NCBI RefSeq assembly: GCF_009674485.1 | Contig: NZ_WKJJ01000009.1 | Span: 1 to 64,000 of the forward strand | Direction: 5' to 3' | DNA: 64,000 nt | Source of the DNA: Pseudoduganella rivuli | GTDB taxonomy: Bacteria > Pseudomonadota > Gammaproteobacteria > Burkholderiales > Burkholderiaceae_D | Part shown: in pieces, positions 44,015 to 53,411 of the stretch | How the letters are laid out: each line of letters opens with the position of its first letter | Position numbering within the stretch: the first letter of the stretch is position 1 | Notes under the pieces: model-generated | The model's database searches: none | Told to the model about the DNA's origin: nothing | The model's input: the letters and a program-made list of their open reading frames with translations, nothing else | Position numbers and translations under genes: made by a program

Positions 44015-44395
44015 AATATGCCGTGAAATTAGATACTTAGCATGAATACTGCAAGTGGTACCTCATCTGTTTTCACCCCGTTTTCCTTTTCATAATTACA
44101 AAATGCCTGTCAAGAAAAAAATTAAAATAAAGTCATACAGTTGCCATCAGACAACAGACTAGTAGCAAGCTAGCGACACGGGAAACTGGTACTTGACGGG
44201 CAGTTGACAGGTGTTTAGGGGGTCAATTCTTGCTGAAACTGGCGCGCCGGCGCACTTTGCAGCTACCGGGCTGAATGGCGGAGTTTGTTCTGGACGAAGT
44301 GAGAATTTACTTTAACAACATTAACTTGTATATACAATTGAATGGTAGAAACTATCCATTCGGACTGCCGCTATTATACGCCGCCTTCTACGGCA

Positions 44396-44429
44396 AACCC
44401 CGTCCCGGACACGCTGCCGGGACGGGGTT
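44396..44429 (-). terminator. Hairpin after the collagenase gene
   Basis: A perfect 13-base stem (44396-44408 with 44417-44429) with an eight-base loop, followed on the minus strand by a short U-run. It lies 23 bases after the collagenase stop. Confidence 0.75.
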
Positions 44430-44451
44430 GCTTCATATTACCTAGTCGACA

Positions 44452-46743
44452 TTATTCGTAAGTCGCCGACAGCGATACCCCGCTGTAAGGCCCCTTGGCG
44501 TCGATCGTCACGTAATACCAGCGGTTCGCCAGCGGCGACGCCACCGACACATCTTCCGCGTTGCCAGTCTTGACGGACGAGTAATCCGCATTGCCCGGCA
44601 CCGGCCAATGGTCCGCCGCCACGTACAGGTCGACGTCACCGGTACCGTTGCGGGTGGCCAGCTTCAGGTTTTTCGCACCGACCGGCAGCATCAGGGTGAA
44701 GTACGAGCGGTAGCCGCTGGCATTGCCGATATTACGGATCACGCAATTCTTGCCCAGTTGCGTATTGGACGCGCAATTCGGCAAGTTCGCACCCGGATCG
44801 TCGTTCGGCAGCGTGGGTTCGCCCGCCGTGGTGGCCGCATCGGCCCAGGCGGCAAATTCCGCGTCATACGCGGTGCCGATCTGGCCCATGAAGGTCTGGT
44901 AGCGGGAATAATCGCCAATGCGGAACTTGCCCAGCACGTTATCGACGTCCGGCCGGTGTTTTTCCATCATGAAGCGCGCCGCCATATACCCCCAGCGATA
45001 CGCCCGGTTCTGGTAATCGGACATGCTGTACGTATTGTTGAAGATGTCCGACAGCTTGTACGTGCGGCTGCGCGCCATGTCGATGGCCGGCTGGTTATTG
45101 TTTTTCAGCGACAGGTATTCCGCGATGCCTTCGATCCACCACACGGTCGGCACCGACGTGCCCAGCGTGAAGTCGCCATACATGTCGAAGCGGCCATCGA
45201 GGTAGTGCACGTATTCGTGCTCCAGGTTCCACACCTTGAAGGTCGGGCGCAGCCACGATGCTTCGTGCGCAATGAAGCGCGCCTGGTTGCCGGCGGCGGC
45301 CGGGTCGCCTTCCAGGTACATGCCGCCATTGTCTGTGCTGATGTTATACAGCTTGCCCGCGTACTTGTTGTAATTGGTGTAATCGTCGAACACCACCAGT
45401 TCCAGCGACGTGTTGTTGTCTTGCGCCACCGGCGTGCGGTTGGTTTTCAGCATCGCGTGCACATAGCCCTCTTCCGTGGCCAGCGACGTGCACACTTCCT
45501 GCATTTGCGCTTCCGTCATGTCCTGCGCGCGCAATTTCAGTGTCGGGCTGCACTGCTTGCTGTATTTGAGGATGGTGTCGGCCAGCGTCTTTTCATAGTT
45601 GCAGGTGCCGTACTCCGCGCAATTGGCATTGTCGTAATACTTGACGGCATCGGCCGCCGCCAGCCACAGGTCGCTGTCCGCGCCCGTCATGGTGCTGGTG
45701 GCCAGCGTGTTTTTCACCTGCACTTTCACGGCCGGCTTCAAGCCTGCGTATTGCATGAAGCGGAAGTTTTCATTGGCCGTATCGCTGAGCTGATACGCAT
45801 AGCCCGTGCCCAGCAGCGCGGACTTGTTGTTGACGATGAAGGCGTTCAGCGTATTGGCGTAGGAAATATCGTTTTGCAGCAACTGCACGCCGGCCGCATC
45901 ACTGTGGGCGCGGAACAGCACGGTCAGCGCGCCAGTCAGGCCGCCGCTGGCGCTGCTGTTTTTCAGCGCTTCCACGGCGGTCGGATAACCGCTGCGGTTG
46001 GTGAAGCGGGTGATGACGACTTTCATACTGGGCAGGAAGTACGCTTCGTCATGCATGTTGGTGACGAGACGCAGCACTTCGCCCGCCGTGGTGGGCGCCG
46101 CCGCATTCGGCTGGTACAGCGCGTTGCTTTCGATCAGGCGGACCAGCGGCAGGCGCAGCGCGGTTTTCAGGCTGGCGGACGGCTCGGGAATCACGCCGCT
46201 GCTGGCCACGTAATAACCGGCGCGCAGGTACAGCACCAGGTTCACCACGGCCATGTTGGTGGCGTTATAGCCTGGCTGCAGTTGCGTCAGGCGGCTCACC
46301 ACCGCATTCATGTTGGCGGCCGAGAAGATCGTGGCCGCTTGTGTACCGGCCACGGAAAACAGCGGGTACGTGCACTCGTAATCCGGCAAGCCCACCAGGT
46401 AATCGGCCAGCGCCGCACCGCTGTACGTGGCCATCTTGTTCATGTCCTTGCAATCCGGCGTGGCGGCCAGCGTCGTGGCTTGTTTGGCGGACTGATTGCG
46501 GGGCAACAGGTCGGTGCGAGGCTTGTTGGTGGGCGACAAGTTGTAGCGCACCTGCTCTTCCGATGGCGGCAGGGTCTGGCGTTCGCGCGGCATGGGCGGC
46601 TGCGTCAGGCGGCCGTTATGGTCATGGGCATTGTTCTGGGCCGGCACCGGCTGGCCGCCGGCAAAGGCCGAACCGGCGGCAAAGGCCAGGGCGACCGCGA
46701 GGGCGATCGGGGATACAGTGTGCAGCGAAAAACGTTGGTGCAT
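44452..46743 (-). CDS. Secreted M9-family collagenase
   Basis: The protein has 763 residues. A signal peptide (ending SAFA-GG) and a propeptide-like region are followed by an M9 N-terminal helical domain. The zinc site is HEYVH (H509, E510, H513) with the third ligand E542 in GIAEY, 33 residues on, close to the 32-residue spacing in clostridial collagenases. A C-terminal PPC domain (about 660-763) is typical of secreted proteases. It would degrade collagen or similar proteins outside the cell. It is monocistronic. Confidence 0.9.
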   Translation of the reverse strand: MHQRFSLHTVSPIALAVALAFAAGSAFAGGQPVPAQNNAHDHNGRLTQPPMPRERQTLPPSEEQVRYNLSPTNKPRTDLLPRNQSAKQATTLAATPDCKDMNKMATYSGAALADYLVGLPDYECTYPLFSVAGTQAATIFSAANMNAVVSRLTQLQPGYNATNMAVVNLVLYLRAGYYVASSGVIPEPSASLKTALRLPLVRLIESNALYQPNAAAPTTAGEVLRLVTNMHDEAYFLPSMKVVITRFTNRSGYPTAVEALKNSSASGGLTGALTVLFRAHSDAAGVQLLQNDISYANTLNAFIVNNKSALLGTGYAYQLSDTANENFRFMQYAGLKPAVKVQVKNTLATSTMTGADSDLWLAAADAVKYYDNANCAEYGTCNYEKTLADTILKYSKQCSPTLKLRAQDMTEAQMQEVCTSLATEEGYVHAMLKTNRTPVAQDNNTSLELVVFDDYTNYNKYAGKLYNISTDNGGMYLEGDPAAAGNQARFIAHEASWLRPTFKVWNLEHEYVHYLDGRFDMYGDFTLGTSVPTVWWIEGIAEYLSLKNNNQPAIDMARSRTYKLSDIFNNTYSMSDYQNRAYRWGYMAARFMMEKHRPDVDNVLGKFRIGDYSRYQTFMGQIGTAYDAEFAAWADAATTAGEPTLPNDDPGANLPNCASNTQLGKNCVIRNIGNASGYRSYFTLMLPVGAKNLKLATRNGTGDVDLYVAADHWPVPGNADYSSVKTGNAEDVSVASPLANRWYYVTIDAKGPYSGVSLSATYE

Positions 46744-46924
46744 GGGATACCGCTCCTTCAGGCTAGTTGGATGGCGCCATCGGGTCGGCCGCCCCGGGCA
46801 AATGCATACTAGCGTGGCAAGCTTGCAGGAAATACATCCCGCCGGAGCGGGATGCGCGGTTCGTCCTATTTAGACAGGAAGGCTGACAGGATCGGCACAG
46901 GCGCTGCGCCGAAAAAACCACATC

Positions 46925-46975
46925 GGGGCCTGGCCCTTTCACATTGGGGCCTGGCCCCTTTTGTACTATCGTTCG
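46925..46975. repeat. Second locus of the GGGGCCTGGCCCC palindrome
   Basis: A truncated copy (46925-46936) and a full 13-base copy (46946-46958) lie 21 bases apart, followed at 46965-46974 by ACTATCGTTC. This mirrors the arrangement at 8683-8752. It sits 29 bases after the 3' end of the AraC gene and may act as its terminator. Confidence 0.7.
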
Positions 46976-47003
46976 CTTAGGATTTGATAGCTTTACGCGT
47001 GTT

Positions 47004-47813
47004 TTACATCAGCGCCGCCAGCAGCGATTCCTTGGCGGGTGCACGGCCGTTGCCGTTTTTGCACTGTGCGCGGTATTGCACCGGCGTTTGCCCTGTGAGC
47101 GCCTTGAACTGGCGGGAAAAGGCGCTGTGGTCCGTGTAGCCGCACTCGCCCGCGATATCGGCAATGCTGCGCTCGTGGTCCGATTCGATCATCGCCAGCG
47201 CACCGTTCAGGCGCGACTGCAATAGCAACTGGCGCGGACTGTAGTGGAACACGCGGCGGAACAGCCGCTCGACGCGCGCCAGCGGCAGACCCGCATCGTG
47301 CGCCAGCGCCTGCAGGCACAGCGGTTCGCGGTAATGTTCGCGGATATGCGCGGCAATCCCGGCAATCTTGCGGTAAACCGGATGGTGTTCGTCCGCCAAC
47401 CCCAGGTCATGCGACGTACCGACCAGGCCGATAATGGCGCCAGCCTCATCGCGCAGCGGCGTCTTATGCGTCAGGCACCAGCCATGGCGGCGGTTGGGAT
47501 ACAAGTGCAATTCCAGGTGCTGCTTGATGGTGCAGCCAGCTTCGATGACTTGCCGGTCTTGCGCCAGGTACGCTTGCGCCAGGGGACGCGGATGCACTTC
47601 CAGCACGGTCTTGCCCGCCAAATCCTGCTTGTGGCGCAGGCCGCAGCGGCGCACCAGCGTATGGTTGGCGGCAAGGTAGCGCCCTTCCCGGTCCTTGACG
47701 AAAAATGCCACGTCCGTCAGCGCATCGAACAGGGTTTCGATGGCTGCCAGTTCGACATTGAATGGCCGTTGCGGCCCGCTTTCCACGCCCACATCTCCTC
47801 CATGCCCGCACAT
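47004..47813 (-). CDS. PAS-domain AraC-family regulator
   Basis: The protein has 269 residues. A PAS domain (about 20-130, VAFFVKDREGRYLAANHTLVRRCG) is followed by an AraC DNA-binding domain (about 150-255, with AGECGYTDHSAFSRQFKALTGQTPVQYR). The effector is unknown. The start is uncertain: the ATG at 47813 or a GTG nine codons in, better spaced from GGAGGAG. It lies 134 bases downstream of glpK on the same strand, and may control glycerol use or the collagenase, but this is not shown. Confidence 0.85.
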   Translation of the reverse strand: MCGHGGDVGVESGPQRPFNVELAAIETLFDALTDVAFFVKDREGRYLAANHTLVRRCGLRHKQDLAGKTVLEVHPRPLAQAYLAQDRQVIEAGCTIKQHLELHLYPNRRHGWCLTHKTPLRDEAGAIIGLVGTSHDLGLADEHHPVYRKIAGIAAHIREHYREPLCLQALAHDAGLPLARVERLFRRVFHYSPRQLLLQSRLNGALAMIESDHERSIADIAGECGYTDHSAFSRQFKALTGQTPVQYRAQCKNGNGRAPAKESLLAALM

Positions 47814-47947
47814 TCTTCCTGGTAAGTGGGAAAGTATAGGCAGATCGACAATGGCACGGCAATCGTGCGCGCGACCGCAGCGCGATTCCGCCGCAAAGTG
47901 TTGCGGGCAAGCATCAGGGTTTTAACAATGTTGCCGATAAAGGCTAT

Positions 47948-49453
47948 TTACAGCGGCGCATCCCAGTCGCGAGCCCGCTGTACAGCCTTGGCCCAGCGCG
48001 CCAGCAATGCCTGGCGCTGATCCGCGCCCATCACCGGTTCGAAACGGCGCTCGCACTGCCACTGCGCAGCAATTTCCTGGCGGCTTTCCCAAAAACCCAC
48101 GGCCAGCCCCGCCAGATAAGCGGCGCCCAGCGCCGTGGTTTCCGTGACTTTCGGCCGCACCACGGGCACGCCCAGCAAATCGGCCTGGAATTGCATCAGC
48201 ATGTCGTTGCGGGCCGCGCCGCCATCGGCGCGCACTTCCACCACGGGGATTTTGCGGTGCGGCAGCGCCACGTCCTTTTGCATCGCCATCAGCAATTCCG
48301 CGCTCTGGTAGGCAATCGATTCCACCGCCGCGCGGGCAATGTGGGCGGCGGTGCTGCCCCGGGTCAGTCCCAGCAGCGAACCGCGCGCATACGGATCCCA
48401 GTGCGGCGCGCCCAGTCCCGTGAAAGCCGGCACCAGCATGACGCCGCCGCTGTCCGGCACGCTGGCGGCCAACGGCTCGACGTCGGACGATTGTTTGATG
48501 ATGCCCAGGCCGTCGCGCAGCCACTGCACGGTGGCGCCGCCCATGAACACGCTGCCTTCCAGCAAGTAATCGACGTCACCATCGACACGCCAGCCCACCG
48601 TCGACAACAGGCGGTTGTGCGATACGGGCGCGTGACGGCCCGCATGCATCAGCATGAAGCAGCCCGTGCCATAAGTATTCTTGACCATGCCCGGCGTATG
48701 ACACGCCTGGCCAAAGGTGGCCGCCTGCTGGTCGCCCGCGATGCCGGCCACGGGAATCGCGGCGCCAAACAGCGATTCCTTCGTGTTGCCCACTTCCTCG
48801 CTGGACGACACGACTTGCGGCAGCATTTCTTCGGGGATGTCGAACAGGTGCAGCAAATCCGCGTCCCACCGCATCAGGTGGATATTGAACAGCATGGTGC
48901 GCGACGCATTCGACACGTCCGTCACGTGCACGCCGCACAATTTCCACGCCAGCCAAGTATCGATGGTGCCGAACGCCAGTGCACCGTGGCGCGCCCGTTC
49001 GCGCGCGCCGGGCACATGGTCCAGGATCCACTTGATCTTGGTGGCGGAAAAATACGCATCGAGCTCCAGGCCGGTGCGTTCGCAAATCATCCTGGCTTTG
49101 CCGTCGGCGCGCAATTGCTCGCACATGGCGGCGGTACGGCGATCTTGCCAGACGATGGCGGGCGCAATCGGTTCGCCGCTCTTACGGTCCCAGACGATGG
49201 TGGTTTCACGCTGGTTGGCAATGCCGATGGCCAGCACCTGGTGCGGGTCGACGTGATGGTCGTGCAGCACCTTGCGCGCCACGGTGATCTGGCTGTTCCA
49301 GATTTCGTTGGGGTCGTGTTCGACCCAGCCGGGCTGGGGGTAATGCTGAGGAAATTCCTGCGCGGCGCTGCCGCACAGCGTGCCCGTATGATCGAACAGA
49401 ATCGCGCGCGAACTGGTCGTGCCCTGATCCAGGGCCAGGATATATTTCTTCAT
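47948..49453 (-). CDS. glpK: Glycerol kinase
   Basis: The protein has 501 residues, standard length. It has the FGGY-kinase signatures ALDQGTTSSRAILFD and GWVEHDPNEIW at the N-terminus, with the C-terminal FGGY-type region around GGAARNDMLMQFQADLLGVPVVRP. It phosphorylates glycerol to glycerol 3-phosphate. No glpF, glpD or glpR is in the window. It starts 15 bases from the 3' end of the RNase P RNA on the same strand. Confidence 0.95.
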   Translation of the reverse strand: MKKYILALDQGTTSSRAILFDHTGTLCGSAAQEFPQHYPQPGWVEHDPNEIWNSQITVARKVLHDHHVDPHQVLAIGIANQRETTIVWDRKSGEPIAPAIVWQDRRTAAMCEQLRADGKARMICERTGLELDAYFSATKIKWILDHVPGARERARHGALAFGTIDTWLAWKLCGVHVTDVSNASRTMLFNIHLMRWDADLLHLFDIPEEMLPQVVSSSEEVGNTKESLFGAAIPVAGIAGDQQAATFGQACHTPGMVKNTYGTGCFMLMHAGRHAPVSHNRLLSTVGWRVDGDVDYLLEGSVFMGGATVQWLRDGLGIIKQSSDVEPLAASVPDSGGVMLVPAFTGLGAPHWDPYARGSLLGLTRGSTAAHIARAAVESIAYQSAELLMAMQKDVALPHRKIPVVEVRADGGAARNDMLMQFQADLLGVPVVRPKVTETTALGAAYLAGLAVGFWESRQEIAAQWQCERRFEPVMGADQRQALLARWAKAVQRARDWDAPL

Positions 49454-49467
49454 CGGTAGTAATCAGT

Positions 49468-49797
49468 GAAGCAAGCCGATAGGCCGGATTTTGTTACGGC
49501 ACCCGAAGGTGCTATGACAGCCATTCCTCTAGGCGACGGATTACTCCGCCGCTCAAGCTTTCTACCCGCACGCTCCGCGAGCAACATCATCGCGTGCCTA
49601 TTTGAAATTGCACCAGGTGGAGGTTACCGCGTTTCACCGTAACTTAATACGCTCGTCTCTGTGGCCCTATTCCTCGCCTTATATCCTTGCGGACTTTCAG
49701 CGGACGGCCGTTAACCGTCACCCCGCTCTGTGGAGTCCGGACCTTCCTCCCGCGGTGGCATTGCTGCCCCCGCCAGCGACTGTCTGGCTTGCTTCCG
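49468..49797 (-). ncRNA. rnpB: RNase P RNA (type A)
   Basis: Read on the minus strand, the RNA begins GGAAGCAAGCCAGACAG and ends GGCTTGCTTC; these ends pair as P1. The highly conserved GAGGAAGGTCCGGACTCC-like core and GCCGCGGGAGG precede it, as in bacterial RNase P RNA. About 330 nucleotides. The -10 TACAAT is at 49803-49808, putting the start near 49797. It cleaves the 5' leader of tRNA precursors. Short ORFs inside it are spurious. Confidence 0.93.
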
Positions 49798-49802
49798 GGC
49801 AT

Positions 49803-49808
49803 ATTGTA
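49803..49808 (-). promoter_or_regulatory. rnpB -10 element
   Basis: TACAAT on the minus strand ends six bases before the predicted rnpB 5' end, a near-perfect -10. The -35 region is weak (CGTTAA at 17 bases). Confidence 0.6.
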
Positions 49809-49934
49809 CCAAACGCGCGGCGCGCTTAACGGATTACGTCCCATTTTGTGAAATTTGATGTCGCTCTTTCAAAAGCCGCCACGCATGGCGAAGCATAGAA
49901 TGCCGCATCGGATCCACTATAAGGTACAACCACC

Positions 49935-51638
49935 ATGACGCATCCTTCCCGCAGCGGCGGCCAGATCCTGGTCGACGCCCTGAAAATCCACGGCGTGGAC
50001 ACGGCTTTCGGCGTGCCCGGTGAAAGCTACCTGGACGTGCTGGACGCATTGCACGACTCCGGCATCCGCTTCATCATCAACCGCCAGGAAGGCGGTGCAG
50101 CGTTCATGGCCGATGCCTACGGCAAGATGACGGGCAAACCCGGCATCTGCTTCGTCACCCGCGGTCCGGGCGCCACCAACGCATCGATCGGCGTCCACAC
50201 GGCATTCCAGGATTCCACCCCGATGATCCTGTTTATCGGCCAGGTCGGCAGCGACTTCATGGACCGCGAAGCGTTCCAGGAAGTCGACTACCGCCGCATG
50301 TATGGCCAGATGGCGAAATGGGTGGCGCAAATCGACCGCGCCGACCGCATCCCGGAATACATGGCGCGCGCGTTCCAGGTGGCCACCAGCGGCCGTCCCG
50401 GCCCGGTGGTGCTGGCCCTGCCGGAAGACATGCTGACCACGCAGGCCGCCGTGGCCGATACGGGCTGCTACCAGCCAGTGCACGGCGCGCCATCGGCGCC
50501 ACAGATCGCGCAACTGCGCGCCATGCTGGCCGAGGCCAAGCGCCCATTGCTGATGCTGGGCGGCGGCGGCTGGACCGAACAGGCGTGCGCGGACATCACG
50601 CGCTTTGCCGAAGCGAACAAGCTGCCGGTATCGTGCGCCTTCCGCTTCCAGGATTTATTGGACAACAACCACCCCCACTACGTGGGCGACGTCGGTATCG
50701 GCATCAACCCGAAACTGGCGGCCCGCGTGAAAAATGCGGACGTGCTGATCGTGGTCGGCCCGCGCCTGGGCGAAATGACCACCAGCGGCTATGAGTTGCT
50801 GACGTCCCCGGTGCCGAAACAGCGCCTGGTGCACATCCACGCCAGCAATGAAGAGTTGGGCAGCGTCTACCAGGCCGAACTGATGATCGGCAGCGGCATG
50901 CCACAAGCGGCCGCCATGCTGGCGGCGATGGAGCCGGTCGATGCCGGCGCATGGCAGGGCTCGGTGGAAGAAGCACGCGCGGAACTGGCGGCATGGCAGT
51001 CGCAGCCGGCCATTTTCAAGGATAACAACGCCCCGTTGAACCTGTGGCAAGTGGTGCAGGAGATCGACCGCATGACGCCGCCGGACACCATCATCACGAA
51101 TGGCGCCGGCAATTACGCCACGTGGGCGCACCGCTACCACCGCTACGGCGCCATGCGCACCCAGCTGGCGCCCACCAGCGGCGCCATGGGCTACAGCGTG
51201 CCGGCCGGCGTGGCAGCGAAAATCATCGATCCATCCCGCACCGTGGTGACGTTTGCCGGCGATGGCGAATACCTGATGAATGGCCAGGAACTGGCGACGG
51301 CGGTGCAATACAACGCGGGCGTCATCATCCTGGTCTTTAATAACGGCATGTTCGGCACCATCCGCATGCACCAGGAACGCCACTACCCGGGCCGCATCTC
51401 GGGTACGCAATTGCACAACCCGGACTTCGCGGCGCTGGCCAAGGCGTTTGGCGGCCACGGCGAAGCCGTCAACACGACGGAAGAATTCGCCCCGGCCCTG
51501 GAGCGCGCGCTGGATTACACGCGCAGCAAGAACCTGCCGTTCGTGATCGAGTTGCGCTATGACGGCAACCTGATCACGCCGGGGGCGACGCTGGATACCA
51601 TCCGCAAGCAGGCCGAAGCGGCTAAAGCGGGGAAATAA
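49935..51638 (+). CDS. Thiamine-diphosphate-dependent enzyme, acetolactate synthase-like
   Basis: The protein has 567 residues in the three-domain TPP fold. The catalytic Glu is E52 (NRQEGGAAFMADAY), and the TPP/metal motif GDGEYLMNGQE...FNNGMFG lies in the C-terminal domain. It resembles the ALS large subunit/oxalyl-CoA/glyoxylate carboligase group. There is no acetolactate synthase small subunit next to it, so it may not make branched-chain amino acids. Substrate unknown. It stands alone, divergent from rnpB. Confidence 0.8.
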   Translation: MTHPSRSGGQILVDALKIHGVDTAFGVPGESYLDVLDALHDSGIRFIINRQEGGAAFMADAYGKMTGKPGICFVTRGPGATNASIGVHTAFQDSTPMILFIGQVGSDFMDREAFQEVDYRRMYGQMAKWVAQIDRADRIPEYMARAFQVATSGRPGPVVLALPEDMLTTQAAVADTGCYQPVHGAPSAPQIAQLRAMLAEAKRPLLMLGGGGWTEQACADITRFAEANKLPVSCAFRFQDLLDNNHPHYVGDVGIGINPKLAARVKNADVLIVVGPRLGEMTTSGYELLTSPVPKQRLVHIHASNEELGSVYQAELMIGSGMPQAAAMLAAMEPVDAGAWQGSVEEARAELAAWQSQPAIFKDNNAPLNLWQVVQEIDRMTPPDTIITNGAGNYATWAHRYHRYGAMRTQLAPTSGAMGYSVPAGVAAKIIDPSRTVVTFAGDGEYLMNGQELATAVQYNAGVIILVFNNGMFGTIRMHQERHYPGRISGTQLHNPDFAALAKAFGGHGEAVNTTEEFAPALERALDYTRSKNLPFVIELRYDGNLITPGATLDTIRKQAEAAKAGK

Positions 51639-51686
51639 GCCAGCCTGTGGCCGCGGCGCGCAATGCGCCCGGCCGCCATGGCCGTG

Positions 51687-52265
51687 TCAGGCCGATTGCG
51701 TCTCGCGCGCCGCCGCGGGACGCGCCGGCGGCTCATGCGGCGCACCCGGCGCCGCCGGTTTACCGGCCGGTTCCGGCGTTTGCGGCGGTTGCGGCGCCGC
51801 CTTCTTCGCCGGGCACGGCTTGCACGGCGGCGGGTTGCGTCCGAAATCCGTGACTTTCTTCAACCGGGCAGGCGTGTCGGGCTGGCCGCAATGGCCGCCA
51901 TCGAGCACGAACGTGTCGCCATTGTCCGCGAACGTCCCGCTCAAGGTTTTTTCTTCCCCTTCCACCTGGAGGGTGAAAATCATCTTGTCACCTTGCGGGC
52001 CGACCTGTACATCGTCGGCGATGATCGGCCAGCTCAGGCCACCGGCCGTGTATTCATAAATGACCGTATCGACTTCGGCAAAGCGCTGCACTGTCAGGCG
52101 CTGCCCGCCGAATTCCCCGCTCTCCTTGTGGATGCACAAGTCCGAATACACCGCCATCCCGTAGCGGAAAAGACCAGGCGCAGGCTTGCCGGTCATTTTG
52201 GGTGCGGCGATCGCAACGCACGACGCCATCAGGACGATGGCCACAAGACGGTGAATTGTTTTCAT
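51687..52265 (-). CDS. Uncharacterised secreted protein with Pro/Ala-rich tail
   Basis: The protein has 192 residues. It has a signal peptide (MKTIHRLVAIVLMASCVAIA), then a compact region of about 120 residues with a beta-rich look (VDTVIYEYTAGGLSWPIIADDVQVG). The last 50 residues are Pro/Ala/Lys-rich with CKPC. The start is taken at 52265 where the signal peptide begins; an upstream start would add a Cys-rich stretch. It is not recognised. It is convergent with the TPP gene. Confidence 0.65.
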   Translation of the reverse strand: MKTIHRLVAIVLMASCVAIAAPKMTGKPAPGLFRYGMAVYSDLCIHKESGEFGGQRLTVQRFAEVDTVIYEYTAGGLSWPIIADDVQVGPQGDKMIFTLQVEGEEKTLSGTFADNGDTFVLDGGHCGQPDTPARLKKVTDFGRNPPPCKPCPAKKAAPQPPQTPEPAGKPAAPGAPHEPPARPAAARETQSA

Positions 52266-52281
52266 AATTGCATTGCAACAT

Positions 52282-52317
52282 AAAAAACGGCGGCTTGCCA
52301 ACGCAAGCCGCCGTTTT
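52282..52317 (-). terminator. Rho-independent terminator after the porin gene
   Basis: A perfect 15-base stem (52284-52298 with 52303-52317) with a four-base loop, followed by six U on the minus strand. It ends the porin transcript. Confidence 0.9.
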
Positions 52318-52346
52318 CAGGCTGCTAAATCTCTACAGGGTAGAAA

Positions 52347-53411
52347 TTAGAAGGTGTGCTTGATGCCCAGGTTGAAGGCTTTGTCGCCCGAACCAGCTTC
52401 GGTGTTGTTGCCAACGGTATAGCTGGCGCCGCGCTTGTTCTTGATCTTGGCGTAAGCAGCGTAGGTGCTGGTGCGCTTCGACAGGGCGTAGGAGTAGCCC
52501 AGTGCCCACTGGTCAGCGTCGCGGTTCGCGGCTTCGTTGTCGTCCTTGCGGATGTACGAAGCGATCACGGTGCCGTTGGCGCCAACTGGTGCGGTCAGGC
52601 CAACCAGAATCGTGTCGCTGTCTTTCGAAGCGGCAACAGCTGCGGCGGTGTACGCGGTTGGGTTAGGGATCGGCGAAGTCAGCGCGCCTTTGTCATCCTG
52701 GTAAGCCAGGAAAGCCTTCACGACACCGAAGTCATAGTTGGCGGCAGCCAGGGTGCTGTGGCCGATGCCGACTGGCACGGCGCCAACGGTGTTGTTATTG
52801 CGGTTGTTGTAAGCAACGCGTGCTTTCAACGGACCGTTTTCATACGACAGGCCGGCGCCCAGCTGGCGGCCAGCGTTGGCTTGCGATTGCTCGCCCACGC
52901 CGTACTGGAATTCAACAGCGAAACCGCTCAGCGATGGCGATTTGTAGTTAACAGCGTTGCTGTAACGTACGTTGCCGCCCGATGCACCGAACAGGTTCTT
53001 GGCGGAACCAGCCAGGCCGGCTGCGAATGGGTCAGCCACTTGCGACAGGGCGTTGTAGATTGGGGTGTACTGACGGCCCAGGGTCAGGGAACCGGCTTCT
53101 TTCGAAACCAGGCCAACGAACGACTGGCGCTGGAACAGGCCAGCTGCGTCGCCTACGCCGGTGTCGGCTGCAAAGCCGCCTTCCAGCGTGAATACTGCGG
53201 ACAGGCCACCGCCCAGGTCTTCCGTGCCACGGAAGCCGATACGGGAAGCGCTACCAACACCACTGGTTACCTTCGTTACGTTACCTGCTTTGCCACCGCG
53301 CTCGCTCACCAGGCCGGCATCAACGATACCGTAGATGGTGACGCTGGATTGCGCGTGAGCTACGCCGCTCATTGCACCCAGAACTGCCAGGGAGATCAGA
53401 GTTTTTTTCAT
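52347..53411 (-). CDS. Gram-negative general porin
   Basis: The protein has 354 residues. It starts MKKTLISLAVLGAMSGVAHAQSSVTIYGIVDAGL, the usual betaproteobacterial porin opening, and ends GIKHTF with Phe last. Sixteen-strand trimeric porins of the Porin_4 family fit its length. It lets small solutes cross the outer membrane. AAGGA lies ahead of the ATG. It is distinct from the two barrels at 11.6-14.6 kb. Confidence 0.93.
   Translation of the reverse strand: MKKTLISLAVLGAMSGVAHAQSSVTIYGIVDAGLVSERGGKAGNVTKVTSGVGSASRIGFRGTEDLGGGLSAVFTLEGGFAADTGVGDAAGLFQRQSFVGLVSKEAGSLTLGRQYTPIYNALSQVADPFAAGLAGSAKNLFGASGGNVRYSNAVNYKSPSLSGFAVEFQYGVGEQSQANAGRQLGAGLSYENGPLKARVAYNNRNNNTVGAVPVGIGHSTLAAANYDFGVVKAFLAYQDDKGALTSPIPNPTAYTAAAVAASKDSDTILVGLTAPVGANGTVIASYIRKDDNEAANRDADQWALGYSYALSKRTSTYAAYAKIKNKRGASYTVGNNTEAGSGDKAFNLGIKHTF

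Larger units (their letters stand above)
43806..44451. other. AT-rich intergenic region between mraZ and the collagenase gene
   Basis: The region holds the cluster promoter and MraZ-type box on the minus strand (43858-43933), a 16-codon ORF with a strong ribosome site on the plus strand (43964-44014), and the collagenase terminator (44396-44429). Between 44015 and 44395 nothing else is assignable. The lower GC than its neighbours could mark older inserted DNA. Confidence 0.6.

Noticed and set aside
49602..49844. Short ORFs on both strands
   Set aside because: They fall inside RNase P RNA, which explains the conserved sequence.
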